Made by a program: the position numbers and the translations under genes | Shown: in pieces, positions 41,357 through 51,775 of the stretch | Layout of the letters: each line of letters opens with the position of its first letter | How positions within the stretch are numbered: the stretch's first letter is position 1 | Assembly: GCF_022129445.1 (NCBI RefSeq) | Contig: NZ_JADQAQ010000003.1 | Location: 62,001 to 126,000 of the forward strand | Direction: 5' to 3' | Source: Photobacterium sp. Ph5 | GTDB lineage: Bacteria > Pseudomonadota > Gammaproteobacteria > Enterobacterales > Vibrionaceae | Length of the DNA: 64,000 bases | Notes under the pieces: generated by a model | What the model saw: only the letters and a program-made list of their open reading frames with translations | Told to the model about the DNA's origin: nothing | Database searches by the model: none

Positions 41357-42697
41357 ATGAAAGGCTTGGCTGGTGTGAATACGATCGTTGTGATCGGTTT
41401 AGGGATGACAGGGCTATCTGTCGTAAATCATTTAATGCGTTTACCACAATCATTAACTATTAAAGTGATTGATACCCGTGATAACCCGCCAGGCCAAGAT
41501 CAATTGCCAGACTCCGTAGAGCTATGTAGCGGGCAATGGAATAGTGAATGGCTATTATCTGCTGACATGATCATTGCAAGCCCTGGTATTGCATTAGCAA
41601 CGCCAGAGCTTGTACTCGCTGCTGAAGCTGGCGTAGAAATCATTGGTGATATCGAACTGTTTGCTCGTGAAGTTGATAAACCCGTCGTTGCGATCACTGG
41701 CTCTAACGGTAAAAGTACCGTAACGAGTCTAGTGGGTGAAATGGCAAAAGAAGCCGGTATTGATGTTGGTGTTGGTGGAAATATCGGCTTTGCTGCGCTT
41801 GATATGCTAGCGCAGCAACATCAGTTGTACGTGCTAGAGCTTTCGAGCTTCCAGTTAGAAACCACGACATCTCTTGAGTTAACCGCAGCTGTTTACCTAA
41901 ACCTTTCTGAAGATCATATGGATCGTTACCCTGGTGGTTTAGCACAATATAGCCAAGCGAAAATGCGAATATTTGAACATGCAAAATTGGCTGTATTCAA
42001 TCGTGATGATCTAGCGACAAAACCGACTCAGTTTAGTGGTGCAATGACAAGTTTTGGTTTTGATAATCAAGACTATGGCATTGTTTTAGTTAATGGAAAT
42101 GAGTGGTTAGCCGTGAACGGTGAAGCGATAATGGCTGTAGCTGATATTGCTTTAGTCGGACGCCATAATGTTGCCAACTGTTTAGCAGCACTTGCGCTTG
42201 CAGATGCTGCTGGGATCCCGCGTGATGCAGCATGTCGTGCAATGCAACGTTATACCGGTCTTGCACATCGTTGCCAACTTGCAGTTCATCGTCACGGAAT
42301 TCGATGGGTTAATGATTCAAAAGCTACGAATCTTGCAAGCACGTTAGCAGCGCTGAATGGTTTGCAGCTTGAGGGTAAATTGCACCTATTGATGGGCGGT
42401 GATAGCAAAGGTGCCGAGTTCAGTGAACTAAAACCTGTTTTAGCTGACTTAAACGTACAGTTGTATAGCTTTGGTCGCGACCGACATTTATTTAACGATG
42501 TTGTTGATAATGCCATTAGTGTTGAAACCATGAGTGACGCTATGGTCTGTATTAGCCGCACCGTTCAATCTGGAGACATGGTTTTATTATCGCCCGCTTG
42601 TGCAAGTTGGGATCAATTTGCCAACTTCATGGCACGTGGCGATGCTTTTGTTGAACAAGCGATTCAGTTACAAGATTCGGTTTCAGGAAATATTTGA
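41357..42697 (+). CDS. murD: UDP-MurNAc-L-alanine:D-glutamate ligase MurD
   Basis: 446 residues. NAD-like N-terminal fold ([16 protein letters not shown]), ATP site [24 protein letters not shown], and [15 protein letters not shown]. It adds D-glutamate in the cytoplasm. It lies 2 nt after mraY and overlaps ftsW by one base. Confidence 0.98.
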   Translation: MKGLAGVNTIVVIGLGMTGLSVVNHLMRLPQSLTIKVIDTRDNPPGQDQLPDSVELCSGQWNSEWLLSADMIIASPGIALATPELVLAAEAGVEIIGDIELFAREVDKPVVAITGSNGKSTVTSLVGEMAKEAGIDVGVGGNIGFAALDMLAQQHQLYVLELSSFQLETTTSLELTAAVYLNLSEDHMDRYPGGLAQYSQAKMRIFEHAKLAVFNRDDLATKPTQFSGAMTSFGFDNQDYGIVLVNGNEWLAVNGEAIMAVADIALVGRHNVANCLAALALADAAGIPRDAACRAMQRYTGLAHRCQLAVHRHGIRWVNDSKATNLASTLAALNGLQLEGKLHLLMGGDSKGAEFSELKPVLADLNVQLYSFGRDRHLFNDVVDNAISVETMSDAMVCISRTVQSGDMVLLSPACASWDQFANFMARGDAFVEQAIQLQDSVSGNI

Positions 42698-44007
42698 TGT
42701 TTACAATGATCCGTAATGGATTTGCTGCTGTGGGGGGCTGGTTTGTTAAGCCAAGTAAGCCCTGTTTGTATGATCGCCAACTGGTTTGGATTGCAATTGC
42801 ATTGATGATCACAGGCCTTGTGATGGTGACATCGGCTTCTGTTCCTGTAGCTACACGCCTAACAGGCATTCCTTTTTATTTTGCCTATCGTCATGCATTC
42901 TTTCTTTGTGGCGCAATTTTTATTGCTGCCATTGTATTGCAAATACCACTAGCGAAATGGAAGCAATATAGTTTTCCTATGTTGTTGATATCCATAGTTT
43001 TACTCGCAGTCGTGTTAATTATTGGACGATCAGTTAATGGTGCTGCACGTTGGATCCCATTAGGCATATTTAACCTTCAGCCAGCCGAAGTTGCCAAGCT
43101 CTCTTTATTTATATTTCTCGCCGGTTACCTTGTCAGACAATATAACCAAGTGCGCGGCAGCTTTATTGGCTTCCTAAAACCACTTGCCGTACTAGGGATT
43201 CTTTGCGTGTTATTGCTGATGCAGCCCGATTTAGGCTCATCGGTAGTAATGTTTGTTACCACTATCGGTATGCTCTTTATCGCAGGTGCAAAACTCTGGC
43301 AATTTTTAATGATGCTAGGCACAGCGCTTGTGGGTATTGCCTTTTTGATCGTTTTAGAACCCTATCGTATGCGCCGCGTAACGTCATTTCTTGATCCGTG
43401 GCAAGATCCTTACGGTAGTGGTTATCAGCTGACTCAGTCATTAATGGCATTTGGTCGTGGTGAATGGTTTGGGCAAGGTTTAGGTAACTCAATTCAAAAG
43501 TTGGCATACCTACCTGAAGCACACACTGACTTTGTATTTGCGGTTTTGGCTGAAGAGTTAGGCTTAGCGGGTGTGATTGTTGTGCTGTGTCTACTATTTG
43601 CTCTGGTTTACAAAGCCTTAATGATTGGTCGTAAATGTCTTGAAAGTGGCTTGCTGTTTGGTGGCTTTCTAGCATTTGGTTTCGGCTTTTGGTTTGCATT
43701 CCAAACCCTTGTTAACGTTGGTGCTGCAGCCGGTATTGTTCCAACCAAAGGTTTAACATTACCACTGATCAGTTACGGTGGTTCCAGTTTATTTATTATG
43801 GCAGCAGCGGTTGCCATTCTTATTCGTATTGATTTTGAGCAGCGTGTCGCGGAGAAATTTGAGTCAGCAGAGCCGGCTGAAATTGATGATGAAGCGCTCG
43901 ATAATATGGACGGAGCGGTGCAGCAAGTTGCTACCGATCCAGAGGCTTTACTTAGTGAGCCTACTCAATTAAATAATGATAAAAAAGATGCTCATGACAA
44001 AGAATAA
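42697..44007 (+). CDS. ftsW: Peptidoglycan glycosyltransferase FtsW (SEDS)
   Basis: 436 residues with about ten membrane helices. SEDS signatures: [24 protein letters not shown] region, [29 protein letters not shown], and PLISYGGSS. It polymerises septal glycan strands from lipid II in complex with FtsI. I chose the ATG at 42697 (overlapping the murD TGA); the TTG at 42694 is inside murD. A hydrophilic acidic tail follows the last helix. Confidence 0.98.
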   Translation: MFTMIRNGFAAVGGWFVKPSKPCLYDRQLVWIAIALMITGLVMVTSASVPVATRLTGIPFYFAYRHAFFLCGAIFIAAIVLQIPLAKWKQYSFPMLLISIVLLAVVLIIGRSVNGAARWIPLGIFNLQPAEVAKLSLFIFLAGYLVRQYNQVRGSFIGFLKPLAVLGILCVLLLMQPDLGSSVVMFVTTIGMLFIAGAKLWQFLMMLGTALVGIAFLIVLEPYRMRRVTSFLDPWQDPYGSGYQLTQSLMAFGRGEWFGQGLGNSIQKLAYLPEAHTDFVFAVLAEELGLAGVIVVLCLLFALVYKALMIGRKCLESGLLFGGFLAFGFGFWFAFQTLVNVGAAAGIVPTKGLTLPLISYGGSSLFIMAAAVAILIRIDFEQRVAEKFESAEPAEIDDEALDNMDGAVQQVATDPEALLSEPTQLNNDKKDAHDKE

Positions 44008-45058
44008 ACGTTTATTAGTAATGGCGGGTGGTACTGGTGGACATGTATTTCCAGGTCTTGCCGTTGCGCAAAAATTGCAACAACAAGGATGGGAGATCCG
44101 CTGGTTAGGTACCGCAGATCGTATGGAAGCAGATTTAGTACCTAAACATGGTATTGAAATTGACTTCATTAAAGTGAAAGGTTTGCGTGGTCAAGGTGTA
44201 CTGCGTTTACTGACCGCACCGTTTAAAATTGTGGGTGCGATTTTACAAGCGCGTAAATATATTAAAGCATGGCAACCTGATGTTGTACTTGGCATGGGGG
44301 GATATGTTAGTGGTCCTGGCGGTGTTGCGGCTTGGCTATCTGGCGTACCTGTTGTATTGCATGAGCAAAATGCTGTAGCAGGGTTAACTAACCAGTGGCT
44401 TTCAAAAATTGCAGCTAAAGTACTACAAGCTTTCCCTGGTGCATTTCCGAATAAAGACGTTGTGGGTAACCCTGTGCGTCATGACGTGACAGTTTTACCA
44501 GCACCAACTGAACGTTTTGCTGAGCGTACTGGGCCGATTCGTATTTTGGTGATGGGGGGGAGTCAAGGCGCACGCATTTTGAACCAAACCATGCCTGAAG
44601 TGGCAAAGGTATTAGGTGATAGCGTGACGATTTGGCACCAAGCAGGTAAAGGCAATCAGCAATCGACTGAGCAAGCTTATACCGAACAAACCACAACTCC
44701 TCATAAAGTCACTGAATTTATTGATGATGTCGCTGCCGCTTATAGTTGGGCAGATTTAGTCGTTTGTCGCTCAGGGGCGCTTACTGTTTCTGAATTGTCT
44801 GCAGCAGGTGTTGGTGCCATCTTTATTCCATTTATGCACAAAGATCGTCAGCAGGCACTGAATGCCGATCATTTAGTGCAATGTGGCGCTGCAAAAATGA
44901 TTGAGCAAATGGATTTGACGGCGTCAGGTTTAGCAAATGAAATTCAACAATTAGATCGTCATGCGCTTGAAACAATGGCGTGTGCTGCACGAGAAGCTGC
45001 TATTATCGATGCCGATGAACGAGTAGCAAATGTGATTAAGTCACTAGTAAAAAATTAA
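43994..45058 (+). CDS. murG: UDP-GlcNAc:lipid I GlcNAc transferase MurG
   Basis: 354 residues. Glycine-rich loops [16 protein letters not shown] and [15 protein letters not shown], and the donor-binding region [17 protein letters not shown] are present. MurG makes lipid II at the inner face of the inner membrane. The ATG at 43994 ([13 protein letters not shown]) aligns with E. coli MurG and overlaps the end of ftsW by 14 bp; ATGs at 43976 and 43988 are also in frame. Confidence 0.98.
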   Translation: MTKNKRLLVMAGGTGGHVFPGLAVAQKLQQQGWEIRWLGTADRMEADLVPKHGIEIDFIKVKGLRGQGVLRLLTAPFKIVGAILQARKYIKAWQPDVVLGMGGYVSGPGGVAAWLSGVPVVLHEQNAVAGLTNQWLSKIAAKVLQAFPGAFPNKDVVGNPVRHDVTVLPAPTERFAERTGPIRILVMGGSQGARILNQTMPEVAKVLGDSVTIWHQAGKGNQQSTEQAYTEQTTTPHKVTEFIDDVAAAYSWADLVVCRSGALTVSELSAAGVGAIFIPFMHKDRQQALNADHLVQCGAAKMIEQMDLTASGLANEIQQLDRHALETMACAAREAAIIDADERVANVIKSLVKN

Positions 45059-45073
45059 TACGGGAACAAAGTG

Positions 45074-46543
45074 ATGAGTAAACTGGATAACCAGCAATTA
45101 GCAAAAATTCGCACAATGGTGCCTGAGATGCGCCGTGTTGAGCGAATTCACTTTGTTGGCATCGGTGGTGCTGGCATGAGCGGTATTGCTGAGGTACTTG
45201 TAAATGAAGGCTACCGTATTAGTGGTTCTGATATTGCGCCTAACGCTGTGACTAATCGTCTAACTGCAAAAGGTGCTGAGATCTTTTTTGGTCACTCTGC
45301 TGAGAATGTACAAGGTGCAAGCGTAGTTGTCGCATCAACGGCTATTAGTAAAGAAAACCCAGAACTTGTTGCTGCTACAGAGTTACGTATTCCTGTTGTA
45401 CGTCGTGCTGAAATGCTTGCCGAGTTAATGCGCTACCGTCATGGTATTGCCATCGCAGGTACGCACGGTAAGACGACCACGACAGCATTAACGACACAGA
45501 TTTATTCTGAAGCGGGATTAGATCCAACGTTTGTTAACGGAGGGCTAGTGAAAAGTGCCGGTACTAACGCACGTTTAGGCTGCAGCCGTTACTTAATCGC
45601 AGAAGCGGATGAAAGTGACGCCTCTTTCTTGCATCTTCAGCCTATGGTGTGTGTAGTCACGAATATTGAAGCTGATCATATGGATACTTATGGCGGCGAC
45701 TTTGAAGTATTAAAACAAACCTTTATTGATTTTTTACATAACCTGCCATTCTACGGCTTGGCGGTAATGTGTATTGATGATCCAGTAGTCCGTGAATTAC
45801 TGCCGCGTGTGGGTCGTCCAATGTTAACTTACGGCTTTTCAGAAGATGCTGATGTACGTTTGGTTAACTACAGCCAAACAGGTCAGCAAGGTCACTTTAC
45901 TGTATTACGTAAGGATAAGCCGGCGCTAGAGATTACTCTGAATATTCCTGGTAAACACAACGCATTAAATGCGACAGCAGCGATTGCTGTTGCAACAGAA
46001 GAAGGCGTTGATGATGACGCGATCATGCGTGCATTAATTGAGTTTGAAGGAACAGGTCGACGTTTTGATCATTTAGGTGAATTTGAAACGGGTAACGGTA
46101 AGGTAATGCTGGTGGATGATTATGGTCATCATCCAAGCGAAGTTGATGTGACTATTCAAGCTGCGCGAGCGGGTTGGGCTGATAAACGCTTAGTGATGAT
46201 TTTCCAACCTCACCGCTATAGTCGTACTCGCGATCTCTATGATGATTTTGCTAACGTGCTCGATCAAGTTGATGTGCTAGTCATGCTTGATGTTTACTCT
46301 GCTGGTGAAGCACCCATTGCAGGTGCTGATGGTCGAGCGTTATGCCGTACTATTCGCTCCCGTGGCAAAATAGATCCTATTTTTGTTCCTGAAGCAGAAG
46401 AGTTACCTGCTATTCTTGCGAATATTCTTCAAAATGATGATTTAGTTTTGACACAAGGTGCCGGTGATGTCGGCAAAATAGCGCGTCAGCTAGCAGAAAT
46501 GAAGTTGAATATCGAGATGATGCAAAAAAACGTACTAAATTAG
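45074..46543 (+). CDS. murC: UDP-N-acetylmuramate:L-alanine ligase MurC
   Basis: 489 residues. [17 protein letters not shown] at the N-terminus, ATP site [27 protein letters not shown], and [11 protein letters not shown]. It adds L-alanine to UDP-MurNAc. ATG 45074 has GGGA 8 nt upstream; the GTG just before it is less likely. In E. coli ddlB follows murC; here the next gene is ftsQ after 268 noncoding bases. Confidence 0.98.
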   Translation: MSKLDNQQLAKIRTMVPEMRRVERIHFVGIGGAGMSGIAEVLVNEGYRISGSDIAPNAVTNRLTAKGAEIFFGHSAENVQGASVVVASTAISKENPELVAATELRIPVVRRAEMLAELMRYRHGIAIAGTHGKTTTTALTTQIYSEAGLDPTFVNGGLVKSAGTNARLGCSRYLIAEADESDASFLHLQPMVCVVTNIEADHMDTYGGDFEVLKQTFIDFLHNLPFYGLAVMCIDDPVVRELLPRVGRPMLTYGFSEDADVRLVNYSQTGQQGHFTVLRKDKPALEITLNIPGKHNALNATAAIAVATEEGVDDDAIMRALIEFEGTGRRFDHLGEFETGNGKVMLVDDYGHHPSEVDVTIQAARAGWADKRLVMIFQPHRYSRTRDLYDDFANVLDQVDVLVMLDVYSAGEAPIAGADGRALCRTIRSRGKIDPIFVPEAEELPAILANILQNDDLVLTQGAGDVGKIARQLAEMKLNIEMMQKNVLN

Positions 46544-46574
46544 TACATGGCAGCATGTATGCGTCGAAAATGAT

Positions 46575-46624
46575 AATAGCTGGCTATAGATTGTGTACAC
46601 AATAGCCAGTTATTTTGTTTTTTT
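46575..46624 (+). terminator. Terminator-like hairpin between murC and ftsQ
   Basis: A 13-bp stem (AATAGCTGGCTAT / ATAGCCAGTTATT, one G-U pair) with a 14-nt loop that itself is a near-perfect palindrome (TTGTGTACACAA), followed by TTTTGTTTTTTT. It has the form of an intrinsic terminator inside the dcw cluster. Confidence 0.75.
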
Positions 46625-46688
46625 CGATATTTTGGTGGATATACACAAAATTATTCTCAGGTTGTGCACAGAAAACGCCTCATGAGTG

Positions 46689-46717
46689 TTGGAGTGGGTC
46701 GAGTTGCTCGGTATAAT
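46689..46717 (+). promoter_or_regulatory. Candidate promoter for ftsQ-ftsA-ftsZ
   Basis: TTGGAG (46689-46694) and a perfect TATAAT (46712-46717) with 17-bp spacing, about 95 bp before ftsQ and after the murC hairpin. It would let ftsQAZ be transcribed separately from the mra-mur part. Confidence 0.7.
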
Positions 46718-46811
46718 TGTTCAACTTTGCTTATTACATCTGAGATAGCTGGCAGCTAATTTATGCCTGTATGGTAAGGTTAAGCTGAATTGGTAAAGCG
46801 AAGAGTAAACA

Positions 46812-47597
46812 ATGACTGAAGAAGTCGTAGACCAAGAGCATACACATCCATCTCCCAAAAAGTGGTCACGCTGGGGTGGATTGGCGTTTTTCCTCTTTGT
46901 CATTGGTTTTACGGTTTGGTTATTCAGCGCAACAAAAAGCTGGATGACAGATACAAACCGTTTGCCCTTATCACAATTAGTGATTCAAGGACAATTGCAT
47001 TATCTAACCAACGACAATGTACGCCAGACTATATTAACAATTGATCATCTTGGCACCTTTATGACCCAAGATGTTAATACTATTCAGGCTCATGTAGAAG
47101 CACTGCCGTGGGTTGCTCACGCAGCAGTACGAAAACAATGGCCTGATACGATAAAAGTTTTCATTGTAGAAAACCAACCAGTAGCGCAATGGGATCATAA
47201 GTATTTGGTTAATAAAGATGGCCAAGTATTTAAAGCGCCTGCTGAGCAAGTTGCAGATTTAAACCTGACTAACCTATCTGGTCCAGAGGACAGTAGTGAA
47301 GAGGTATTAGCTGCACTGCGAGAAATGCGTCCCTTATTGAAAAACGCTGGCTTAAGTATCGCGTCATTATCATTAAATGAACGTCGAGCGTGGCGAATAT
47401 TATTAACCAATGGCATTTCGCTTGACTTGGGTCGTGAGGCTCGAATGGAGCGTCTTAAGCGTTTTATCGAAATTTATCCAGAATTAGTAAAACTGAATAA
47501 ACCGATAGAATATGTGGATTTGCGTTATGATACTGGCGCAGCAGTGGGTTGGAAAACAATACCGGAACATGATGCTCATGTATCGGATACCAAATAA
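46812..47597 (+). CDS. ftsQ: Cell division protein FtsQ
   Basis: 261 residues: N-terminal cytoplasmic tail, one membrane helix (about 23-41), a POTRA domain (about 52-122, LSQLVIQGQLHYLTNDNVRQTIL) and the beta domain (LDLGREARMERLKRF). FtsQ connects early and late divisome proteins by binding FtsBL. The ftsA gene starts 12 nt after it. Confidence 0.97.
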   Translation: MTEEVVDQEHTHPSPKKWSRWGGLAFFLFVIGFTVWLFSATKSWMTDTNRLPLSQLVIQGQLHYLTNDNVRQTILTIDHLGTFMTQDVNTIQAHVEALPWVAHAAVRKQWPDTIKVFIVENQPVAQWDHKYLVNKDGQVFKAPAEQVADLNLTNLSGPEDSSEEVLAALREMRPLLKNAGLSIASLSLNERRAWRILLTNGISLDLGREARMERLKRFIEIYPELVKLNKPIEYVDLRYDTGAAVGWKTIPEHDAHVSDTK

Positions 47598-47609
47598 GAG
47601 CGTGTGTTA

Positions 47610-48866
47610 ATGACTAAGGCTGCAGATCAAAAACTTATCGTTGGTCTTGATATAGGCACATCCGAAGTTACGGCTTTGGTTGGGGAAGTGCTGCCTGATA
47701 ACACAGTAAATGTTATCGGTATGGGAAGCAGTCCGTCACGCGGAATGGATAAAGGTGGGGTTAACGACCTTGAATCTGTTGTTAAATCAGTGCAACGTGC
47801 TGTTGATAAAGCTGAGTTAATGGCAGAATGCCAAATCAGTTCCGTGTACTTGTCGTTATCAGGTAAACATATTAGTTGCCAAACAGAAAATGGCATGGTG
47901 CCAATTTCTGAAAAAGAAGTGACACAAGACGACGTCGATAATGTTATTCATACGGCGAAGTCAGTAAAATTAAGCGATGAACAACGAACTTTACATGTAA
48001 TTCCTCAGGAATTTGCTATTGATTATCAAGAGGGAATTAAAAACCCTGTTGGTTTATCAGGGGTTCGTATGGAAGCCAGTGTTCATTTGATCACGTGTCA
48101 CAATGACATGGCGAAAAACATCGTTAAAGCAGTAGAGCGTTGTAACTTGAAAGTTGATCATCTGATTTTCTCAGGATTAGCATCAAGCTATGCTGTACTG
48201 ACACCGGATGAGCGAGAGCTAGGCGTATGTGTTGTCGATATCGGCGGCGGAACGATGGATCTTGCTATTTGGTCTGGTGGTGCATTACGTCATGCGGCAG
48301 TAATTCCGTATGCGGGTAATGTAGTAACCAGTGATATTGCTTATGCATTTGGTACACCGCCGGGTGACGCTGAAGAAATTAAAGTGAAATACGGCTGTGC
48401 ACTGAGTGAATTGGTGAGTAAAGATGCCAAGGTTGATGTTCCAAGTGTCGGAGGTCGACCGTCTCGCAGTTTACAAAGCCAAACACTAGCAGAAGTGATA
48501 GAGCCTCGTTATAGCGAATTGCTGGGGCTGGTTAATCAAAAGCTGTTAACAGTACAAGAACAGTTGCGTGAAGCGGGTGTTAAACACCACTTAGCCGCGG
48601 GCATCGTCCTAACCGGGGGCGCTGCACAAATGGAAGGTCTGACTGAATGTGCAGAACGGGTGTTCCGTCACCAAGTGCGTATAGGTCAACCTTTAGAGTT
48701 AAGTGGCTTAACTGATTATGTTCAGGCCCCAACTTATGCAACTGCAGTAGGATTACTGCATTACGGAAAGGACAGTCAATCATTTGATGAAAGTGAGCTA
48801 GAACCTAAACGTTCAGTTACTGGTTTATTTTCACGAATTAGTGGTTGGTTAAAAAAAGAATTTTAA
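47610..48866 (+). CDS. ftsA: Cell division protein FtsA
   Basis: 418 residues, an actin-like ATPase. The phosphate-1 motif GLDIGTSEVTALVGEV, the VVDIGGGTMDLAIW motif, LTGGAAQMEGL and the C-terminal amphipathic membrane-targeting helix (FSRISGWLKKEF) are visible. It anchors FtsZ to the membrane. ATG 47610 is preferred over the GTG at 47604; AAGAG lies about 9 nt upstream. Confidence 0.98.
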   Translation: MTKAADQKLIVGLDIGTSEVTALVGEVLPDNTVNVIGMGSSPSRGMDKGGVNDLESVVKSVQRAVDKAELMAECQISSVYLSLSGKHISCQTENGMVPISEKEVTQDDVDNVIHTAKSVKLSDEQRTLHVIPQEFAIDYQEGIKNPVGLSGVRMEASVHLITCHNDMAKNIVKAVERCNLKVDHLIFSGLASSYAVLTPDERELGVCVVDIGGGTMDLAIWSGGALRHAAVIPYAGNVVTSDIAYAFGTPPGDAEEIKVKYGCALSELVSKDAKVDVPSVGGRPSRSLQSQTLAEVIEPRYSELLGLVNQKLLTVQEQLREAGVKHHLAAGIVLTGGAAQMEGLTECAERVFRHQVRIGQPLELSGLTDYVQAPTYATAVGLLHYGKDSQSFDESELEPKRSVTGLFSRISGWLKKEF

Positions 48867-48898
48867 ACCTGATGCGAACAGGATAACGGAGAGAACAC

Positions 48899-50041
48899 AT
48901 GTTTGAACCGATGATGGAAATGTCTGATGAAGCGGTAATTAAGGTCATTGGCGTTGGCGGCGGCGGCGGTAATGCTGTCGATCACATGGTACGTGAATCT
49001 ATCGAAGGCGTGCAGTTCATTAGTGTTAACACTGATGCACAAGCACTACGTAAAACAAGCGTAAGTACAGTTATTCAAATCGGTGGTGATATCACTAAAG
49101 GTTTGGGTGCGGGCGCTAACCCACAAGTAGGTCGTGATTCTGCACTAGAAGACCGTGAAGCAATCAAAAAAGAGCTAGAAGGCTCTGATATGATCTTCAT
49201 TGCTGCTGGTATGGGTGGTGGTACTGGTACTGGTGCTGCTCCAATCATTGCTGAAGTGGCAAAAGAGCTAGGTATTCTTACTGTGGCGGTGGTGACTAAA
49301 CCATTTAGCTTTGAAGGTAAGAAGCGTATGGCTTTTGCTGAGCAAGGTATCGATGAGCTTTCAAAGCATGTTGATTCATTGATTACGATTCCAAACGAGA
49401 AGCTACTAAAAGTACTTGGTCGTGGTATCACATTGCTTGACGCTTTTGCTAAAGCAAACGACGTTCTTAAGAACGCTGTTCAAGGTATTGCTGAGCTAAT
49501 CACACGCCCTGGTATGATCAACGTCGACTTTGCTGACGTACGTACAGTAATGTCTGAGATGGGTCATGCAATGATGGGTAGCGGTGTTGCTTCTGGCGAC
49601 GACCGTGCTGAAGAAGCGGCTGAAATGGCAATTTCTAGTCCACTACTAGAAGATATCGATCTAGCTGGTGCGCGTGGTGTTCTTGTTAACATCACTGCGG
49701 GTATGGATATGCGTCTAGACGAATTCGAAACTGTGGGTAACACAGTGAAAGCATTCGCATCTGACAACGCAACTGTTGTTATCGGTACATCTTTAGATCC
49801 AGATATGACTGATGAACTACGTGTAACAGTTGTTGCTACAGGTATTGGTAAAGAAGTAAAAGCGGATATTACGCTAGTGACTTCATCTAAGCCTGTACAA
49901 GCGACAGTAGCACAAGAAAAAACAGTTGTTGCTGAAGAAAAGACGGTAACGAATAATGATGGTCAAGCGACGGCGGCTAAGCCACAAGCGGATCATGATT
50001 ACTTAGATATTCCTGCATTTTTGCGTAAACAAGCTGATTAA
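48899..50041 (+). CDS. ftsZ: Cell division GTPase FtsZ
   Basis: 380 residues. Tubulin-like signature [10 protein letters not shown], the N-terminal [17 protein letters not shown], the T7-loop region [15 protein letters not shown], a variable linker (about 320-365) and the C-terminal conserved peptide [14 protein letters not shown] that binds FtsA, ZipA and ZapD. ZapD is also encoded in this window. A weak hairpin follows the stop. Confidence 0.99.
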   Translation: MFEPMMEMSDEAVIKVIGVGGGGGNAVDHMVRESIEGVQFISVNTDAQALRKTSVSTVIQIGGDITKGLGAGANPQVGRDSALEDREAIKKELEGSDMIFIAAGMGGGTGTGAAPIIAEVAKELGILTVAVVTKPFSFEGKKRMAFAEQGIDELSKHVDSLITIPNEKLLKVLGRGITLLDAFAKANDVLKNAVQGIAELITRPGMINVDFADVRTVMSEMGHAMMGSGVASGDDRAEEAAEMAISSPLLEDIDLAGARGVLVNITAGMDMRLDEFETVGNTVKAFASDNATVVIGTSLDPDMTDELRVTVVATGIGKEVKADITLVTSSKPVQATVAQEKTVVAEEKTVTNNDGQATAAKPQADHDYLDIPAFLRKQAD

Positions 50042-50152
50042 TATCTATAGTTAATAGGTAATGCTGATTGGTTATATAAAAAAGCAATGACATTAAATAT
50101 ACCCATATTGAAATGTTATGGTTTTTATAGCTAGATAATCAGTAACTTAGTG

Positions 50153-50184
50153 GTGCCTTTTTCGATAAGTTTAAAGGCACTTGT
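50153..50184 (+). terminator. Weak hairpin after ftsZ
   Basis: An 8-bp stem GTGCCTTT / AAAGGCAC with a 12-nt loop, followed by TTGTTT, about 110 nt after the ftsZ stop. It may be a weak terminator separating ftsZ from lpxC. Confidence 0.5.
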
Positions 50185-50327
50185 TTAGCCTATTTCAAAT
50201 TATTTTGGATATTTAGTAGCTTATGGTATTATTTATACCCATTTCACGTAATTGTAGTTGATAATGGGTTTTATTTAGCTTAGTTGCTTTATGACAAAAG
50301 TTTGTTTAACAGTTGAGATATGAGCAG

Positions 50328-51245
50328 ATGATCAGACAACGTACACTTAAAAGCATTGTGCAAACGACTGGTGTGGGTCTCCACTCTGGACGTAAAGTGA
50401 CGCTTATTCTGCGTCCTGCAGCCGCGAATACAGGCGTGATTTACCGCCGTACAGATTTAAATCCACCAGTGGATTTTCCTGCAAATGCAGACTCTGTGCG
50501 CGATACCATGCTATGTACAGCTCTTGTTAATGAAGAGGGCGTGCGTATATCAACGGTTGAGCACTTGAATGCAGCACTAGCAGGTATGGGTATCGATAAC
50601 GTGATTATCGAAGTGAACGCACCAGAAATTCCAATTATGGATGGTAGCGCGAGCCCATTTATCTACCTGCTTCAATCTGCAGGTATTGAAACGTTGAATG
50701 CACCTAAGCGTTTTCTACGAATCAAAAAGCCTGTTCGCATTGAAGATGGCGACAAGTGGGCGGAGCTCGTTCCTTATAACGGTTTCCGTCTAGATTTTGC
50801 TATCGAGTTTAACCACCCTGCGATTGAATCAGATCAGCAGCGTCTAGTGTTAGATTTTTCAAGTAAGTCTTTTGTTAAAAATATCAGCCGCGCTCGAACC
50901 TTTGGTTTCATGCGTGATATCGAATACTTACAATCACAAAACTTATGTTTAGGTGGTAGTTTCGATAATGCTATTGTACTGGACGATTATCGTATTCTGA
51001 ATGATGACGGTTTGCGTTTTGATAATGAGTTAGTCACTCACAAAGTATTAGATGCCATTGGTGATCTCTACATGTGTGGACATAATATCATTGGTGAGAT
51101 GCGTGCTTATAAATCAGGACATGCGTTAAACAACCAATTATTACGTGCAGTATTAGCTGATCAAGAAGCCTATGAATGGTCAACGTTCGAAGATGAGCAG
51201 CAGGTACCGGTTACTTTTGCTCAACCTGGAATGGTTCTCGCTTAA
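50328..51245 (+). CDS. lpxC: UDP-3-O-acyl-N-acetylglucosamine deacetylase LpxC
   Basis: 305 residues, the same as E. coli LpxC. Zinc ligands are in the motifs [12 protein letters not shown] (His) and [10 protein letters not shown] (His and Asp), and the catalytic region GHNIIG and [11 protein letters not shown] are present. It catalyses the committed step of lipid A synthesis. The ATG at 50328 ([12 protein letters not shown]) matches the E. coli N-terminus; the TTG at 50313 is not needed. Confidence 0.99.
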   Translation: MIRQRTLKSIVQTTGVGLHSGRKVTLILRPAAANTGVIYRRTDLNPPVDFPANADSVRDTMLCTALVNEEGVRISTVEHLNAALAGMGIDNVIIEVNAPEIPIMDGSASPFIYLLQSAGIETLNAPKRFLRIKKPVRIEDGDKWAELVPYNGFRLDFAIEFNHPAIESDQQRLVLDFSSKSFVKNISRARTFGFMRDIEYLQSQNLCLGGSFDNAIVLDDYRILNDDGLRFDNELVTHKVLDAIGDLYMCGHNIIGEMRAYKSGHALNNQLLRAVLADQEAYEWSTFEDEQQVPVTFAQPGMVLA

Positions 51246-51265
51246 TACCAAATGCGAAAAGAATT

Positions 51266-51296
51266 AAAAAACGCCGAGCAGTTGCTCGGCGTTTTT
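51266..51296. terminator. Bidirectional terminator between lpxC and dciA
   Basis: A long stem AAAAACGCCGAGCA / TGCTCGGCGTTTTT with a 2-3 nt loop and flanking A and T tracts, between convergent lpxC and dciA. Confidence 0.95.
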
Positions 51297-51316
51297 GTAT
51301 CTGGATTTTATTGGCA

Positions 51317-51775
51317 TTAGTGTTTTTTCTTTTGTGCCAATAGAGCAAGACGCTCTAAGCGTTTCTTAACTTTATCCGGCGCAGTCGCTGCCGTCGCTAA
51401 GAGGTGTTGAGCCGCAACCTCAGTGATCGGCTTTTGCACAATATCTGGTATTTTATCTTGTTTCTGTTTCTTTACTGACGCAAGAGAAGGGTTCACTTTG
51501 ATTTCAATATCCTGCAATTTAGGTAACAGCTTTTCTCGCAATTTCATCATCAGAGTATGGCGTTCGTAATTAAGACGCATCGACCATGCTGCTGATTCAG
51601 TCTCAATGATCAAAATTCCATGACGATAATTACTCACACGGCAATGCTCAGCACAATTAACATGTTGCTTTACTGCAGTATTTAACTGGCTTAAAGCGAT
51701 AGCTCGCTGTTGGATATTATTAAGCCCAGTTTCCTCTAAAAGATCCCCGGTAGTTTGGGGACGGCGATCTCTCAT
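51317..51775 (-). CDS. dciA: DciA family protein (DUF721), replicative helicase loader
   Basis: 152 residues. The N-terminal KH-like DUF721 domain is recognisable (HCRVSNYRHGILIIETESAAWSMRLNYERHTLMMKLREK), followed by a basic, probably disordered tail. DciA loads the replicative helicase DnaB in the many bacteria that lack DnaC, including Vibrio. The position between lpxC and secA, divergent from secA, is typical. The assignment to helicase loading rests on family knowledge. Confidence 0.88.
   Translation of the reverse strand: MRDRRPQTTGDLLEETGLNNIQQRAIALSQLNTAVKQHVNCAEHCRVSNYRHGILIIETESAAWSMRLNYERHTLMMKLREKLLPKLQDIEIKVNPSLASVKKQKQDKIPDIVQKPITEVAAQHLLATAATAPDKVKKRLERLALLAQKKKH

Noticed and set aside
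46639-46670. Two DnaA-box-like 9-mers (ATATACACA and TTGTGCACA) before ftsQ
   Set aside because: Each has at least one mismatch to TTATNCACA, and single sites of this kind are frequent by chance in AT-rich DNA.
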